Positions 1 through 6,666 of a stretch of DNA of 14,728 nt are shown here, in pieces. The notes beneath the pieces were generated by a model. That model was not told the DNA's origin. It ran no database searches and saw only the letters and a list, made by a program, of their open reading frames with translations. Made by a program: the position numbers and the translations under genes. Source of the stretch: an uncultured Propionibacteriaceae bacterium (GTDB lineage Bacteria; Actinomycetota; Actinomycetes; Propionibacteriales; Propionibacteriaceae); contig CAKZJI010000269.1 in NCBI GenBank assembly GCA_936941515.1, forward strand, positions 1 to 14,728. Reading direction: 5' to 3'. Position 1 is the first letter of the stretch; every line of letters begins with the position of its first letter.

Positions 1-168
1 ACTGTCAATCAGCGCCACGGCATCCGCCTTCTTCCAGCGCAGACCACGCTGGAAATGCGGCACCCGAACGACCCCCTCGCGCACCATGCCAACCAGCTGG
101 GCCAGTGGATAGGTGCGGGCGGTTGGTTCGGCCAGCAGATCAGCCCGAGGCTGCTCATCCAAAGACAT
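1..168 (-). CDS. DUF262 family protein, N-terminal fragment (runs off left edge)
   Basis: The minus strand opens with ATG at 166-168 and stays open for 56 codons to the window edge. A strong Shine-Dalgarno sequence (AAGGAGGA, 171-178) sits two bases upstream, which decides the start. The peptide begins MSLDEQPRADLL, and residues about 20-56 contain YPLAQLVGMVREGVVRVPHF followed by QRGLRWKK and a terminal LIDS. This matches the start of the DUF262 (GmrS-like, ParB/Srx-fold) domain, whose hallmark is a P.FQR..xW motif followed by LIDS. DUF262 proteins include the GmrSD type IV restriction enzymes and other proteins implicated in phage defence; the nuclease half and any DUF1524 HNH domain would lie outside the window, so the exact role cannot be judged. 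Family assignment is fairly sure, function is not. Confidence 0.75.
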   Translation of the reverse strand, partial: MSLDEQPRADLLAEPTARTYPLAQLVGMVREGVVRVPHFQRGLRWKKADAVALIDS

Positions 169-290
169 GCTCCTCCTTCACGAGGCACTGCGACCATTCT
201 GGCATGCCCTCAATCCACGGCCCCGCATGCAGCAGGCCCTGGTGGGCAGGCCAGCCATGCGCCGGCACCCACCAAAGCGCGGGTTCGAGC
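169..290. other. Intergenic gap between mtr and the DUF262 gene
   Basis: This 122-base gap must hold the 3' end signal of mycothione reductase and the promoter of the DUF262 gene, both read on the minus strand. Apart from the hairpin at 240-274 and the Shine-Dalgarno at 171-178, I see no convincing -35/-10 pair. A weak CAGAAT lies near 196-201 without a matching -35. Confidence 0.4.
240..274 (-). terminator. Possible hairpin after mtr
   Basis: Seven-base arms TGGTGGG (240-246) and CCCACCA (268-274) are perfect inverted repeats, about 17 bases past the mtr stop on the minus strand. Inner GCC/GGC pairing is possible. There is no T-run, so an intrinsic terminator is only a possibility. Confidence 0.3.
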
Positions 291-1700
291 TCAGCCCTCC
301 AATTCCCTTGGCGTGGCCTCCTGCAGCAGCCCCAGCAGCGCGTTCTCCACCACCTCCGGGATCGCCGGGTGAATCCAGTACTGGCCGCGGGCCAGATCCG
401 GGACCGTCTGGCCGAGGCTCATGGCCTGGATCAGCGGCTGGATCAAGGTGGCGGCCTGCGGGCCGATGATGTGCGCGCCCAGCAGATGCCAGGTGCGGGG
501 ATCCGCCAGGAGCTTCACGAAATGCCCCTCATCCTCCAAAGCCCAGCCGTAGGCGACATCCGAGTACCTCTGCCGGGTGACGACATAGGGGACGCCCCAC
601 TCACGCAGCTGCTCCTCCGTCGCCCCCACCGACGCGATCTGCGGGTCCGTGAACACCGCGTGCGGCACGTAGCGGTGGTCGGTGGCGACCGGCTCGCCAT
701 CCTTGACCAGGAGGTTCGCGGCGACGGTGCGAGCCTCCGCATTCGCGACGTGCTTCAGCAGATAGTTCGACGACACGTCGCCCAGCGCCCAGATGTGCGG
801 CTGGCTGGTCCGCTGATGCTTGTCGACGCGAATTTGGCCGTTCGCGCCGACCTCCACCCCGGCAGCCTCCAGGTTCAGGGAGTCCGAGTTGCGCACCCGG
901 CCTGTGGCGACGAGCACCGCGTCCGCCGGATACTCATACTCGACGCCGTTGCGGTCGGTGGTCACCAGCAGCACGTCGCCCTCAGGTCCCGCCTCGACGG
1001 CTGAGACCCTCTGGTTGAAGATCAGGTTGACCCGCTTGCCGTGCTCCTCCGCGAAGGTCTGGGAGATCTCCGCGTCCTCGCCGCGCAGGATCACCTCAGA
1101 GCGGTTGATCTGCGTCACCCGCGACCCCAGAGCCGCAAAGATGTGCGCGAACTCACAGGCGACGAAACCGCCGCCGAGCACCACCAGGCGGCGGGGCAGC
1201 TCCGGCAGCCGCATGATGTCGTCAGAGGTGTGGATGAACTGCTTCAGCTCTTCCGGCACCTCCACGTCGATGGGCCGGGGCCTGGAGCCCGTCGCGATCA
1301 CGATCTGGTCGGCGCTGATCTGCACGTCGCCGACTTGCAGGGTGTGGGCGTCGATGAAGCTGGCGTGATCCTCGAACAGCGTCACCCCCGGCCCGGTCCG
1401 ACGCCACTGCTTCCCGCCCTCCGATATGGGGTCGATGCGTCCGAACACCCGGTCGCGGATGGCAGGCCAGTCCACACCCTTCAATTCGAGGCTGACTCCC
1501 AACCGCTCCGCGTGGTCGGGAGCCTCCGCGCTCTCCGCCGCCACGACGAACATCTTCGTCGGGATGCACCCCCGGTTCAGGCACGTTCCCCCGAACACGG
1601 GATTCGACTCAATGAGCGCGACATCCAGGTCGGCAAACCGCTCGTCAATGATGGAGTTGCCGGATCCTGAGCCGATCACGGCAAGATCAAAATGCTGCAT
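291..1700 (-). CDS. mtr: Mycothione reductase
   Basis: This 469-residue flavoprotein disulfide reductase would reduce mycothione (mycothiol disulfide) to mycothiol with NADPH in the cytoplasm. An N-terminal FAD-binding fold (VIGSGSGN, residues 8-15) is followed by the redox-active pair C40/C45 in GGTCLNRGCIPTK. A second Rossmann motif (VVLGGGFVACEFAHIF, about 172-187) binds NADPH, ATGR and ALGDVS motifs follow, and the C-terminal dimerisation domain carries the H444/E449 pair in HPAIPEVVENALL. Length and the absence of glutathione- or lipoamide-specific features fit the mycothione reductase subgroup; a lipoamide- or mercuric-reductase-like enzyme is the main alternative. The ATG at 1698-1700 lacks a clear Shine-Dalgarno. 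It is divergent from the SDR gene with only 37 bases between them. Confidence 0.88.
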   Translation of the reverse strand: MQHFDLAVIGSGSGNSIIDERFADLDVALIESNPVFGGTCLNRGCIPTKMFVVAAESAEAPDHAERLGVSLELKGVDWPAIRDRVFGRIDPISEGGKQWRRTGPGVTLFEDHASFIDAHTLQVGDVQISADQIVIATGSRPRPIDVEVPEELKQFIHTSDDIMRLPELPRRLVVLGGGFVACEFAHIFAALGSRVTQINRSEVILRGEDAEISQTFAEEHGKRVNLIFNQRVSAVEAGPEGDVLLVTTDRNGVEYEYPADAVLVATGRVRNSDSLNLEAAGVEVGANGQIRVDKHQRTSQPHIWALGDVSSNYLLKHVANAEARTVAANLLVKDGEPVATDHRYVPHAVFTDPQIASVGATEEQLREWGVPYVVTRQRYSDVAYGWALEDEGHFVKLLADPRTWHLLGAHIIGPQAATLIQPLIQAMSLGQTVPDLARGQYWIHPAIPEVVENALLGLLQEATPRELEG

Positions 1701-1737
1701 GAGGCCATCTTGTCACGCACAACATAGACTTCGAAGC
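1701..1737. promoter_or_regulatory. Compact divergent promoter region mtr / SDR
   Basis: Only 37 bases separate the two divergent start codons, so both promoters must overlap or extend into coding DNA. On the minus strand TATGTT (1721-1726) could be the mtr -10, with a leader of about 14 bases. No good -35 is seen for either direction, and the SDR start has no clear ribosome binding site. Confidence 0.3.
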
Positions 1738-2496
1738 ATGACTGGATGGGCAGTAGTGACGGGAGCCTCTAGCGGATTGGGCGCTGGGTACGCCCGGGAG
1801 TTGGCGAGGCAGGGGGCAAACCTGATTCTGGTGGCCCGCAGCACGACGAAGCTGGCGGACCTGGCCGAGGACTTGGCTACGCGACACGGTGTGGAGGTCG
1901 AGGTGTGGCCCTGCGACCTGACCAACCGCGGCGGCCGCGCCGTCCTCGTCGCCGACCTGGCCACCCGCGACGTCCACACCCTGGTCAACAACGCCGGCTT
2001 CGGCACCCTCGGTGACTTCACGGACCTGGCCCCGGAGCGCATCCTCTCCGAGGTTGAGCTGAACGTCGTCGCATTGACTGAGCTGACCCGCACCGTGCTG
2101 CCCGGCATGACGGCGCGGGGCCGCGGGGCGATCATCAACATCGCCAGCACGGCCTCGTTCCAGCCGATCCCTGGCTTCGCCACCTACGCCGCGACAAAGG
2201 CCTACGTGCTGCGGCTGAGCATCGCGTTGTGGAGTGAGTTGCGCCAGACCGATGTGCGGGTGCTGGCGGTGTGCCCCGGCCCCACCGACACCGGCTTCTT
2301 CTCGACGGCCGGCGACGACGCCGTGATGAGCCGACGACGCACCGTCGAGCAGGTCGTCGCCACATCCTTCAGGGCTTTGAGACGGCGCAAACCGTATGCG
2401 GTCGACGGGATGCGCAACACCATCATGGCGGAGACCGCCCGCCTGGCGCCTCCTCGCTTCGCCTCAGCCCTGGCGGGTTGGATCGCGACTCACTGA
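1738..2496 (+). CDS. Short-chain dehydrogenase/reductase (classical SDR)
   Basis: The 252-residue protein is a complete classical SDR, an NAD(P)-dependent oxidoreductase of unknown substrate. Visible motifs are the cofactor loop TGASSGLG (8-15), R34 after the second strand (favouring NADP), NNAG (84-87), N109, S137 in NIAS, and the catalytic Y150-x-x-x-K154 in YAATK. CPGPTDT follows as the usual post-catalytic loop. It resembles the DltE/YqjQ-like group (COG0300). I start it at ATG 1738 because the fold begins there; the open frame continues further upstream only as antisense to mtr. It is convergent with the GerMN-domain gene, with just 7 bases between the two stop codons. A link to mycothiol metabolism is suggested only by the shared divergent promoter region. 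Confidence 0.88.
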   Translation: MTGWAVVTGASSGLGAGYARELARQGANLILVARSTTKLADLAEDLATRHGVEVEVWPCDLTNRGGRAVLVADLATRDVHTLVNNAGFGTLGDFTDLAPERILSEVELNVVALTELTRTVLPGMTARGRGAIINIASTASFQPIPGFATYAATKAYVLRLSIALWSELRQTDVRVLAVCPGPTDTGFFSTAGDDAVMSRRRTVEQVVATSFRALRRRKPYAVDGMRNTIMAETARLAPPRFASALAGWIATH

Positions 2497-2503
2497 GCCG
2501 CCG

Positions 2504-3955
2504 CTACTGCACCGTGACGGAACGGGTCTCCTGGGCAGGAATCGGGGTGCCGCCCTCGCCTGCGTAGGAAGCCTCCACCTGCACCTGGTACGCCCCAGGC
2601 TCCAAATCCAGGGAGACAGTCCACGTGTACCAGCCATCCGCATCGGGAACAGTGTTGACCTGCGCGAACTGCGAGCTGAGCAGCGTGTCGTTGGCGTCGG
2701 TGACGAGCACCCGAGGCTGGTCGACGCCGGCCTGCACCGTTCCAGAGAAGGTGACGATCCCCGAATCCAGCCGGGCCCCGTTGCTGGGGGTTCGCATCCA
2801 CAGCTTCGCCATCGCTGCGAGCCCATTGCGGCGATGCTCCCCCTGGAAGGCCGGAGGCGGAGCCTCACCGTTGGCCGTGAACTGGACGGTCATGTCCGGA
2901 TCACCCAGGATGTCGCTGACCGCGGACACCATCTGGTTGATCGCGGCCGCTGCCTGCTCGGGCATCGGGTCGGCCGGATACGCGCTCGCCGACAGGTCGA
3001 TGGTCACACGCGAACCATTGCGCCGCACCGAGATCACCCGTCCAGAACCCCAGGCCGATCTGTAGTCGGGATCCAGGGGCGCCAGCACCAGGATCGCATC
3101 CACGGCAGCCGTCGCCAAGTCCCGGCTGCCCTCCAGGTCCCGCAGCTCGCGGTAGAGCATCCCGTCGTGCCTGCCGACGTAGTACACCGGCACCCCTATA
3201 ACCTGGGCGGGAAGGGACCTCGACGACGGGAGCGTAGTGGTCACCGACTCGGTGGGGCCAGGCAGCGGATCGTCCCGGGACTCACGGGGGGTGGCGAATG
3301 CGATGGCGGCACCCACCACCAGGCTGAAGGGAACCAGGAGCGCCATGACCCACAGAGGAACCCCGGCGAAGGGCCGCCGATCCTTCAATTCCCGGAGTTC
3401 CGCCTCCAGGGTCTCACGACCCGGCGTGTGGATCAGCCGCGCCGACGACCGCAGTGCCGCCGTCAGCTCCTGCGACAGCGACTCGATGATCCCGGGCAGG
3501 CTGACCGGCCCAGGCTCTCCAACGGCACGGCGAAGCGCGTCGAGGGCCTCTTCAAGCCGCTGGTTGCAGCCCTTGACGGTCATGCGCATCACCCCAGCCA
3601 GCTCCGGTCCGAAAACCGACAGGTAGTGGGAGACCACCAACAACTCCCCCAGCTGGATCGGCAGCGCCTTCACCGCCTGACAGATCTCCTCTTGTCGGGG
3701 ATCCGCAACCTCCATCAGCTCCAACGTCCCAGCCGGGCCTCGCACGACACGAGCCTGATGCACCACCTGCTCCGCCAGATATTCGACACGCTCCGACGGA
3801 TCAACGATCCGATTCGAGCGTCTCGCCAACCCCAACAGCGCGGTGCGCAGCATGTGCCCGGACTCGCTCTCCGCACCGAGCATCACAGCCAGACGGTGCA
3901 TCGTCGGAGCCTGCTCGTCGAACAGGTCCGTCAGCCACACGGAGGGGTCGGACAC
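2504..3955 (-). CDS. Membrane protein: sigma-factor-like N-terminus, GerMN and Gmad2 domains
   Basis: The 483-residue protein has an unusual layout. Residues 5-145 resemble an ECF sigma factor: a degenerate region 2 (about 7-70) and a region 4-like helix-turn-helix (about 92-142, VKALPIQLGELLVVSHYL, then a recognition-helix-like segment). The typical DxxQ of region 2 is absent. One transmembrane segment (about 199-221) follows, then a Pro/Ser/Thr linker, a GerMN domain (about 254-366, with VPVYYV, YRELRDL and VTIDLS) and a C-terminal Gmad2 immunoglobulin-like domain (about 386-480). The topology would put the sigma-like part in the cytoplasm and GerMN/Gmad2 outside. GerMN and Gmad2 domains are known from spore-germination and envelope proteins; here they may sense or bind cell-wall material, which is inference. 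It starts at GTG 3953-3955 with a GGGGAG ribosome binding site about 10 bases upstream. Function unknown. Confidence 0.82.
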   Translation of the reverse strand: MSDPSVWLTDLFDEQAPTMHRLAVMLGAESESGHMLRTALLGLARRSNRIVDPSERVEYLAEQVVHQARVVRGPAGTLELMEVADPRQEEICQAVKALPIQLGELLVVSHYLSVFGPELAGVMRMTVKGCNQRLEEALDALRRAVGEPGPVSLPGIIESLSQELTAALRSSARLIHTPGRETLEAELRELKDRRPFAGVPLWVMALLVPFSLVVGAAIAFATPRESRDDPLPGPTESVTTTLPSSRSLPAQVIGVPVYYVGRHDGMLYRELRDLEGSRDLATAAVDAILVLAPLDPDYRSAWGSGRVISVRRNGSRVTIDLSASAYPADPMPEQAAAAINQMVSAVSDILGDPDMTVQFTANGEAPPPAFQGEHRRNGLAAMAKLWMRTPSNGARLDSGIVTFSGTVQAGVDQPRVLVTDANDTLLSSQFAQVNTVPDADGWYTWTVSLDLEPGAYQVQVEASYAGEGGTPIPAQETRSVTVQ

Positions 3956-4033
3956 GCCGGTATCACTCCCCGCCCATGGCGCATGCAGGTCCCATGTTCT
4001 TCACGACGTTCCTTCCCATCACAACTGACGAAC

Positions 4034-4049
4034 CCATTGTGCACAATGG
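4034..4049. promoter_or_regulatory. Perfect 16-bp palindrome, candidate operator
   Basis: CCATTGTGCACAATGG is a perfect dyad (arms 4034-4041 and 4042-4049) about 80 bases upstream of the GerMN-domain start codon, in the only sizeable gap nearby. The AT content of the core and the perfect symmetry suggest a binding site for a dimeric repressor or activator. TTGTGA- and TGTGAA-type half sites recur nearby (TTCACA on the plus strand at 4071-4076 and 4084-4089; another TTGTGA on the minus strand near 4022). The regulator is not known. Confidence 0.5.
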
Positions 4050-4088
4050 ATCTGAGGGTTGGATTAAGGATTCACAGGATGCTTTCAC

Positions 4089-4113
4089 AACCCGTCGCTG
4101 GCCTCAGGTTCCC
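4089..4113 (-). promoter_or_regulatory. Possible ECF-type promoter for the GerMN-domain gene
   Basis: On the minus strand GGGAAC (4108-4113) is followed after 16 bases by GTT (4089-4091). This matches the general GGAAC...GTT form of ECF sigma promoters such as SigR/SigH/SigE. It overlaps the end of the phosphatase gene and would give a leader of over 100 bases including the palindrome. Such short motifs arise by chance, so this is tentative. Confidence 0.22.
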
Positions 4114-4760
4114 ACCTGGAAACCCCGCCTGCGCTTGACGGGCAGCAGATCAGCCGCCGGCTCGGCGTAGTCGACTGCTGTGACGTGCCCATCGCGGAAG
4201 GTGAACGACGTCACCGACACCAGGGTGCAGCGGCGGCGTCTCGGGTCGTGGGCCAGGGGACGCGACTCAGCATCCCTGCGGGCCATCTCGATGGGCAGCT
4301 GGTGGCTGACGACAAGAGCCTGCCCGCCCTGGCCCGCTGCCCCTGCGGCGTCGATGATCGCTGCACGCATCCGGGCTGCTATGTCGATGTAGGGCTCACC
4401 CCAGCTGGGTTTCAAGGGGTTCAGGACATACCGCAGCATCCTCCAGTCCCGCAACGCCCGATTGTCGCTGCCGAAAACCTTGCCCTCGAAGGCATTTGCG
4501 GCCTCAATCACCCGATCGTCGATGACAACCTCCAGGCTGGGAAACAGCTCAGCAGTGGGTTGGAGGGTCTCACGGGCCCGCTGCAGCGGAGAGCAGCGCA
4601 GATGGGTGAGCGGCGCAGACCGCCAGTGCTCCGCCATGCGGGCCGCCATCCGATGCCCCAGCTCGGACAGCCCGAAACCGGGCAGCCTTCCGTAGAGGAC
4701 CCCGTCGGGATTGTGAACTTGGCCGTGTCGCATGACGTGGACAACCGTGGGCTCCGTCAC
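4104..4760 (-). CDS. Histidine phosphatase family protein
   Basis: The 218-residue cytoplasmic protein belongs to the phosphoglycerate-mutase-like histidine phosphatase superfamily. It shows the phospho-acceptor motif R11-H12-G13, R61 in SPLQRARET, E86 and the second catalytic H153 in VVSHQLPIE. These form the usual 2-His/2-Arg/Glu pocket, so it should be an active phosphatase or mutase; the substrate is not evident. The GTG start (4758-4760) overlaps the TGA of the hemD/cysG gene (4757-4759) by four bases, indicating translational coupling. In other actinobacteria such a phosphatase often lies beside haem or cytochrome-c biogenesis genes, so the pairing with hemD is consistent. The substrate assignment is open. 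Confidence 0.87.
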   Translation of the reverse strand: MTEPTVVHVMRHGQVHNPDGVLYGRLPGFGLSELGHRMAARMAEHWRSAPLTHLRCSPLQRARETLQPTAELFPSLEVVIDDRVIEAANAFEGKVFGSDNRALRDWRMLRYVLNPLKPSWGEPYIDIAARMRAAIIDAAGAAGQGGQALVVSHQLPIEMARRDAESRPLAHDPRRRRCTLVSVTSFTFRDGHVTAVDYAEPAADLLPVKRRRGFQVGT

Positions 4761-6340
4761 GACTGCCTCGGCTTGGCGTCCTTGCGGCGACGGCGGCGAC
4801 GCTGTGAGGGTTTCGTGTCGGCGAGGCCCTGGGCCAGCCTGTCGGCGCGCCGAGCATCGGCGAAGCAGGCAAGCCCAGCAGCGACCGACTCGAAGGTTGG
4901 GGATTCTGCGACGACGTCCACACGCAGACCATGCACCTCGCAGGTGGCGGCGGTCGCGGAGCCGATGGCCGCGATGATGGAGGCGTTGTGGGGTTTGCCC
5001 GCGATGCCGATCATGTTGCGCACCGCCGACGACGAGGTGAACACCACGGCATCGAACATCCCCGTCTTGATGCGCTCACGCATCTCCACAGGAGGCGGCG
5101 CGGCCCGGACAGTTCGGTAGGCGGTGACCTCCTCGATCTCCCAACCGAGATTGGTCAGGCCTCCCACCATGTCGGCGACGCTGACGTCGGCGGTGGGCAC
5201 CAGCACACGGGCCATGGGGTCAATCAGCTCGTCATAGGCCGGGAACTCCAAGGCCAGGTCACGGGCGGTATTGCCCTCGCTGGGGGTCAGGTCCGGTCTC
5301 ACACCGACACGGCTCAACGCCTCCGTCGTGCCGTGCCCGACGGCAGCCAGATGAATGCCGGACAGCGCACGCGAGTCGAGGCCATACTCGGTAAGCCGCT
5401 CGACGATCGCACGGACGGCATGCGGCGACGTGAACACCACCCACAGGTACCGGCCGTCGACGATGCCACGCACCGCCTTCTCCATCGCCTGCTCCGTGCG
5501 GGGCGGCTCAATGGACATCGTCGCCACCACCTCGGCGGTGGCGCCGTAGCGGCCCAGATGATCAGTCAACTCCGTGACCTCATCCTTGGTGCGGGGCACC
5601 AGGACGCTCCAGTTGAACAGCGGCTTCGTCGCAAACCAGTCGATGCGGGAGCGCACGCTGTCTCCCGTGCCGGGCCCGACGACCAGGAATCGCGTTCCAC
5701 CTTCGGGGCTCGGCCCCAGCTCGGACCAGCGGAGCAGGTTGCTGCGCTGCGATGTGCTGCCGAGCCTCGTCAGCTCCAGCACCTCGGCATCCGGACCGAA
5801 GATCCTAGAGCCACGCTCTGCCACCTGCTGCACTGTCTCCTCCGACACCCGCAGCACAACGGTCTCGTCGTCGGGGAAATCACGCTCGCCGGGGACGGTG
5901 ACGGAGGCGTCGCAGAATGCCATCACCGGGGTCGGAACGACAGCCCCATAGGTGAGCGCGGCATTCCAATAGGTGACCCCTGGGATGACGTGGGTGCGGA
6001 TGTCCCTGTCGGCCAAGAGCTTGCGCAGGGTCTTGTCGTACCTGCTCTCGCTGAAGAAATCGCCTGCCACCAGCCTGACGACAGCCCGGCCGGCGGCAAC
6101 GGCCTCCAGCACCTGAGCCACCTCGTCGTCGGCTGCCTCCACCACCTCGCCGATGGGCTCAATGCCGATCGATGTCAGGTGCTCGACCATGTCCAGGGAG
6201 TCGACCACCAGCAGATCCGCCATCACCACCTCACGGCTACCCGCGTACGTGATGAGCCCAGGATCCCCGGGGCCGAAGCCCACGAAAGTCACCGTGCCCA
6301 CAGAAGACTGAGGGAACTCTGCAGCCTCGGATTCGATCAC
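4757..6340 (-). CDS. hemD: Fused uroporphyrinogen-III methyltransferase-like / uroporphyrinogen-III synthase
   Basis: The 527-residue protein closes hydroxymethylbilane to uroporphyrinogen III, the branch point to haem, sirohaem and cobalamin. Residues about 15-235 form an SUMT (tetrapyrrole methylase) domain recognised from VTFVGFGPGDPGLITYAGS and PGVTYWNAAL, but its central GDPFxFGRG-type motif is replaced by AGDFFSES (92-99). Residues about 243-500 are the HemD synthase: WSVLVPRTKDEVTEL, FTSPHAVRAI, VTAYRTVRAAPPP and FTSSSAVRNMIGIAGKPH. A tail with six consecutive arginines ends the protein. The same architecture, including the motifs around VPRTK and the basic tail, is known from Mycobacterium tuberculosis Rv0511. 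It starts at GTG 6338-6340 with AGGAG (6347-6351) six bases upstream. It lies 51 bases after bS22 and overlaps the phosphatase. Synthase activity is well supported; methylase activity is doubtful. Confidence 0.9.
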   Translation of the reverse strand: MIESEAAEFPQSSVGTVTFVGFGPGDPGLITYAGSREVVMADLLVVDSLDMVEHLTSIGIEPIGEVVEAADDEVAQVLEAVAAGRAVVRLVAGDFFSESRYDKTLRKLLADRDIRTHVIPGVTYWNAALTYGAVVPTPVMAFCDASVTVPGERDFPDDETVVLRVSEETVQQVAERGSRIFGPDAEVLELTRLGSTSQRSNLLRWSELGPSPEGGTRFLVVGPGTGDSVRSRIDWFATKPLFNWSVLVPRTKDEVTELTDHLGRYGATAEVVATMSIEPPRTEQAMEKAVRGIVDGRYLWVVFTSPHAVRAIVERLTEYGLDSRALSGIHLAAVGHGTTEALSRVGVRPDLTPSEGNTARDLALEFPAYDELIDPMARVLVPTADVSVADMVGGLTNLGWEIEEVTAYRTVRAAPPPVEMRERIKTGMFDAVVFTSSSAVRNMIGIAGKPHNASIIAAIGSATAATCEVHGLRVDVVAESPTFESVAAGLACFADARRADRLAQGLADTKPSQRRRRRRKDAKPRQS

Positions 6341-6367
6341 GGACAGCTCCTGGAGGTTCGAGACGCG

Positions 6368-6383
6368 CCGCCCCAGCGGGCGG
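6368..6383 (-). terminator. GC hairpin between bS22 and hemD
   Basis: CCGCCC (6368-6373) and GGGCGG (6378-6383) form a perfect six-base stem with a CAGC loop, nine bases past the bS22 stop on the minus strand. No T-run follows. It could pause or attenuate transcription into hemD, or protect the short bS22 message. Confidence 0.4.
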
Positions 6384-6391
6384 AAGCTAAC

Positions 6392-6493
6392 TCACTTGCC
6401 GGCGCGACGACGCTGAATGCGGGTGCGCTTCAGCAGCTTGCGATGCTTCTTCTTCGCCATGCGCTTGCGGCGCTTCTTGATGACAGAGCCCAC
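6392..6493 (-). CDS. Small ribosomal protein bS22 (AURKAIP1/COX24-type)
   Basis: A 33-residue gene reads [20 protein letters not shown] and then [13 protein letters not shown]. It matches the highly conserved short actinobacterial protein annotated as 30S ribosomal protein bS22 or AURKAIP1/COX24 domain protein, found in cryo-EM structures of mycobacterial ribosomes. Almost half of its residues are Lys or Arg, as expected for an rRNA-binding peptide. It starts at GTG 6491-6493, with AAAGG about 7-8 bases upstream as ribosome binding site. In mycobacteria the orthologue lies close to proC and upstream of the haem genes; the same neighbourhood is seen here. Too short for common ORF cut-offs, it is easily missed. 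Confidence 0.93.
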
Positions 6494-6666
6494 TTCTTGC
6501 CTTTCGATACCTGCCACCGCGACTCGGAGGCAGCAACAACCGGGAAACCCCAGCGAGTTCCATATGTTAACTCGCTATGAGGGTAAGGCGCCAGCCGACG
6601 AAGTCAGAGCGGCTTTGGCTAGGCCTTTCCTCCCGGTATGAGCCACCTCGCCCTTGGAGGGAGCGC
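6494..6666. other. Intergenic region upstream of bS22
   Basis: These 173 bases separate the DUF1707 gene from bS22. They contain the inverted repeat at 6552-6576 and the bS22 ribosome binding site. In many actinobacteria a small bldC-like MerR regulator gene lies between proC and bS22; I find no frame here that encodes such a protein. CTCCC/GGGAG arms near 6630-6663 could form a weak hairpin after the DUF1707 gene. No tRNA or other RNA is recognisable. Confidence 0.5.
6552..6576. promoter_or_regulatory. Inverted repeat upstream of bS22, candidate operator
   Basis: Perfect eight-base arms AGCGAGTT (6552-6559) and AACTCGCT (6569-6576) flank a 9-base AT-rich spacer containing CATATG. On the minus strand TAACAT inside it could be a -10 box about 70 bases upstream of bS22. 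The site may be an operator or a leader hairpin. Confidence 0.38.

Noticed and set aside
9..197. 62-codon minus frame at the left edge
   Set aside because: It overlaps the DUF262 start in another frame, and its start codon lies upstream of the strong ribosome binding site that serves the DUF262 gene.
105..1004. Long plus-strand frame antisense to mycothione reductase
   Set aside because: It is rich in Arg, His and Gln, matches no family, and lies opposite an unmistakable flavoprotein; typical antisense shadow in GC-rich DNA.
2396..4138. 580-codon plus-strand frame opposite the sigma-like/GerMN gene
   Set aside because: Low-complexity Arg/His/Gln composition with no domains; the minus frame has a transmembrane helix and recognisable GerMN and Gmad2 domains.
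4931..6580. 549-codon plus-strand frame opposite hemD and bS22
   Set aside because: It is antisense to two well-identified genes and shows only shadow composition.
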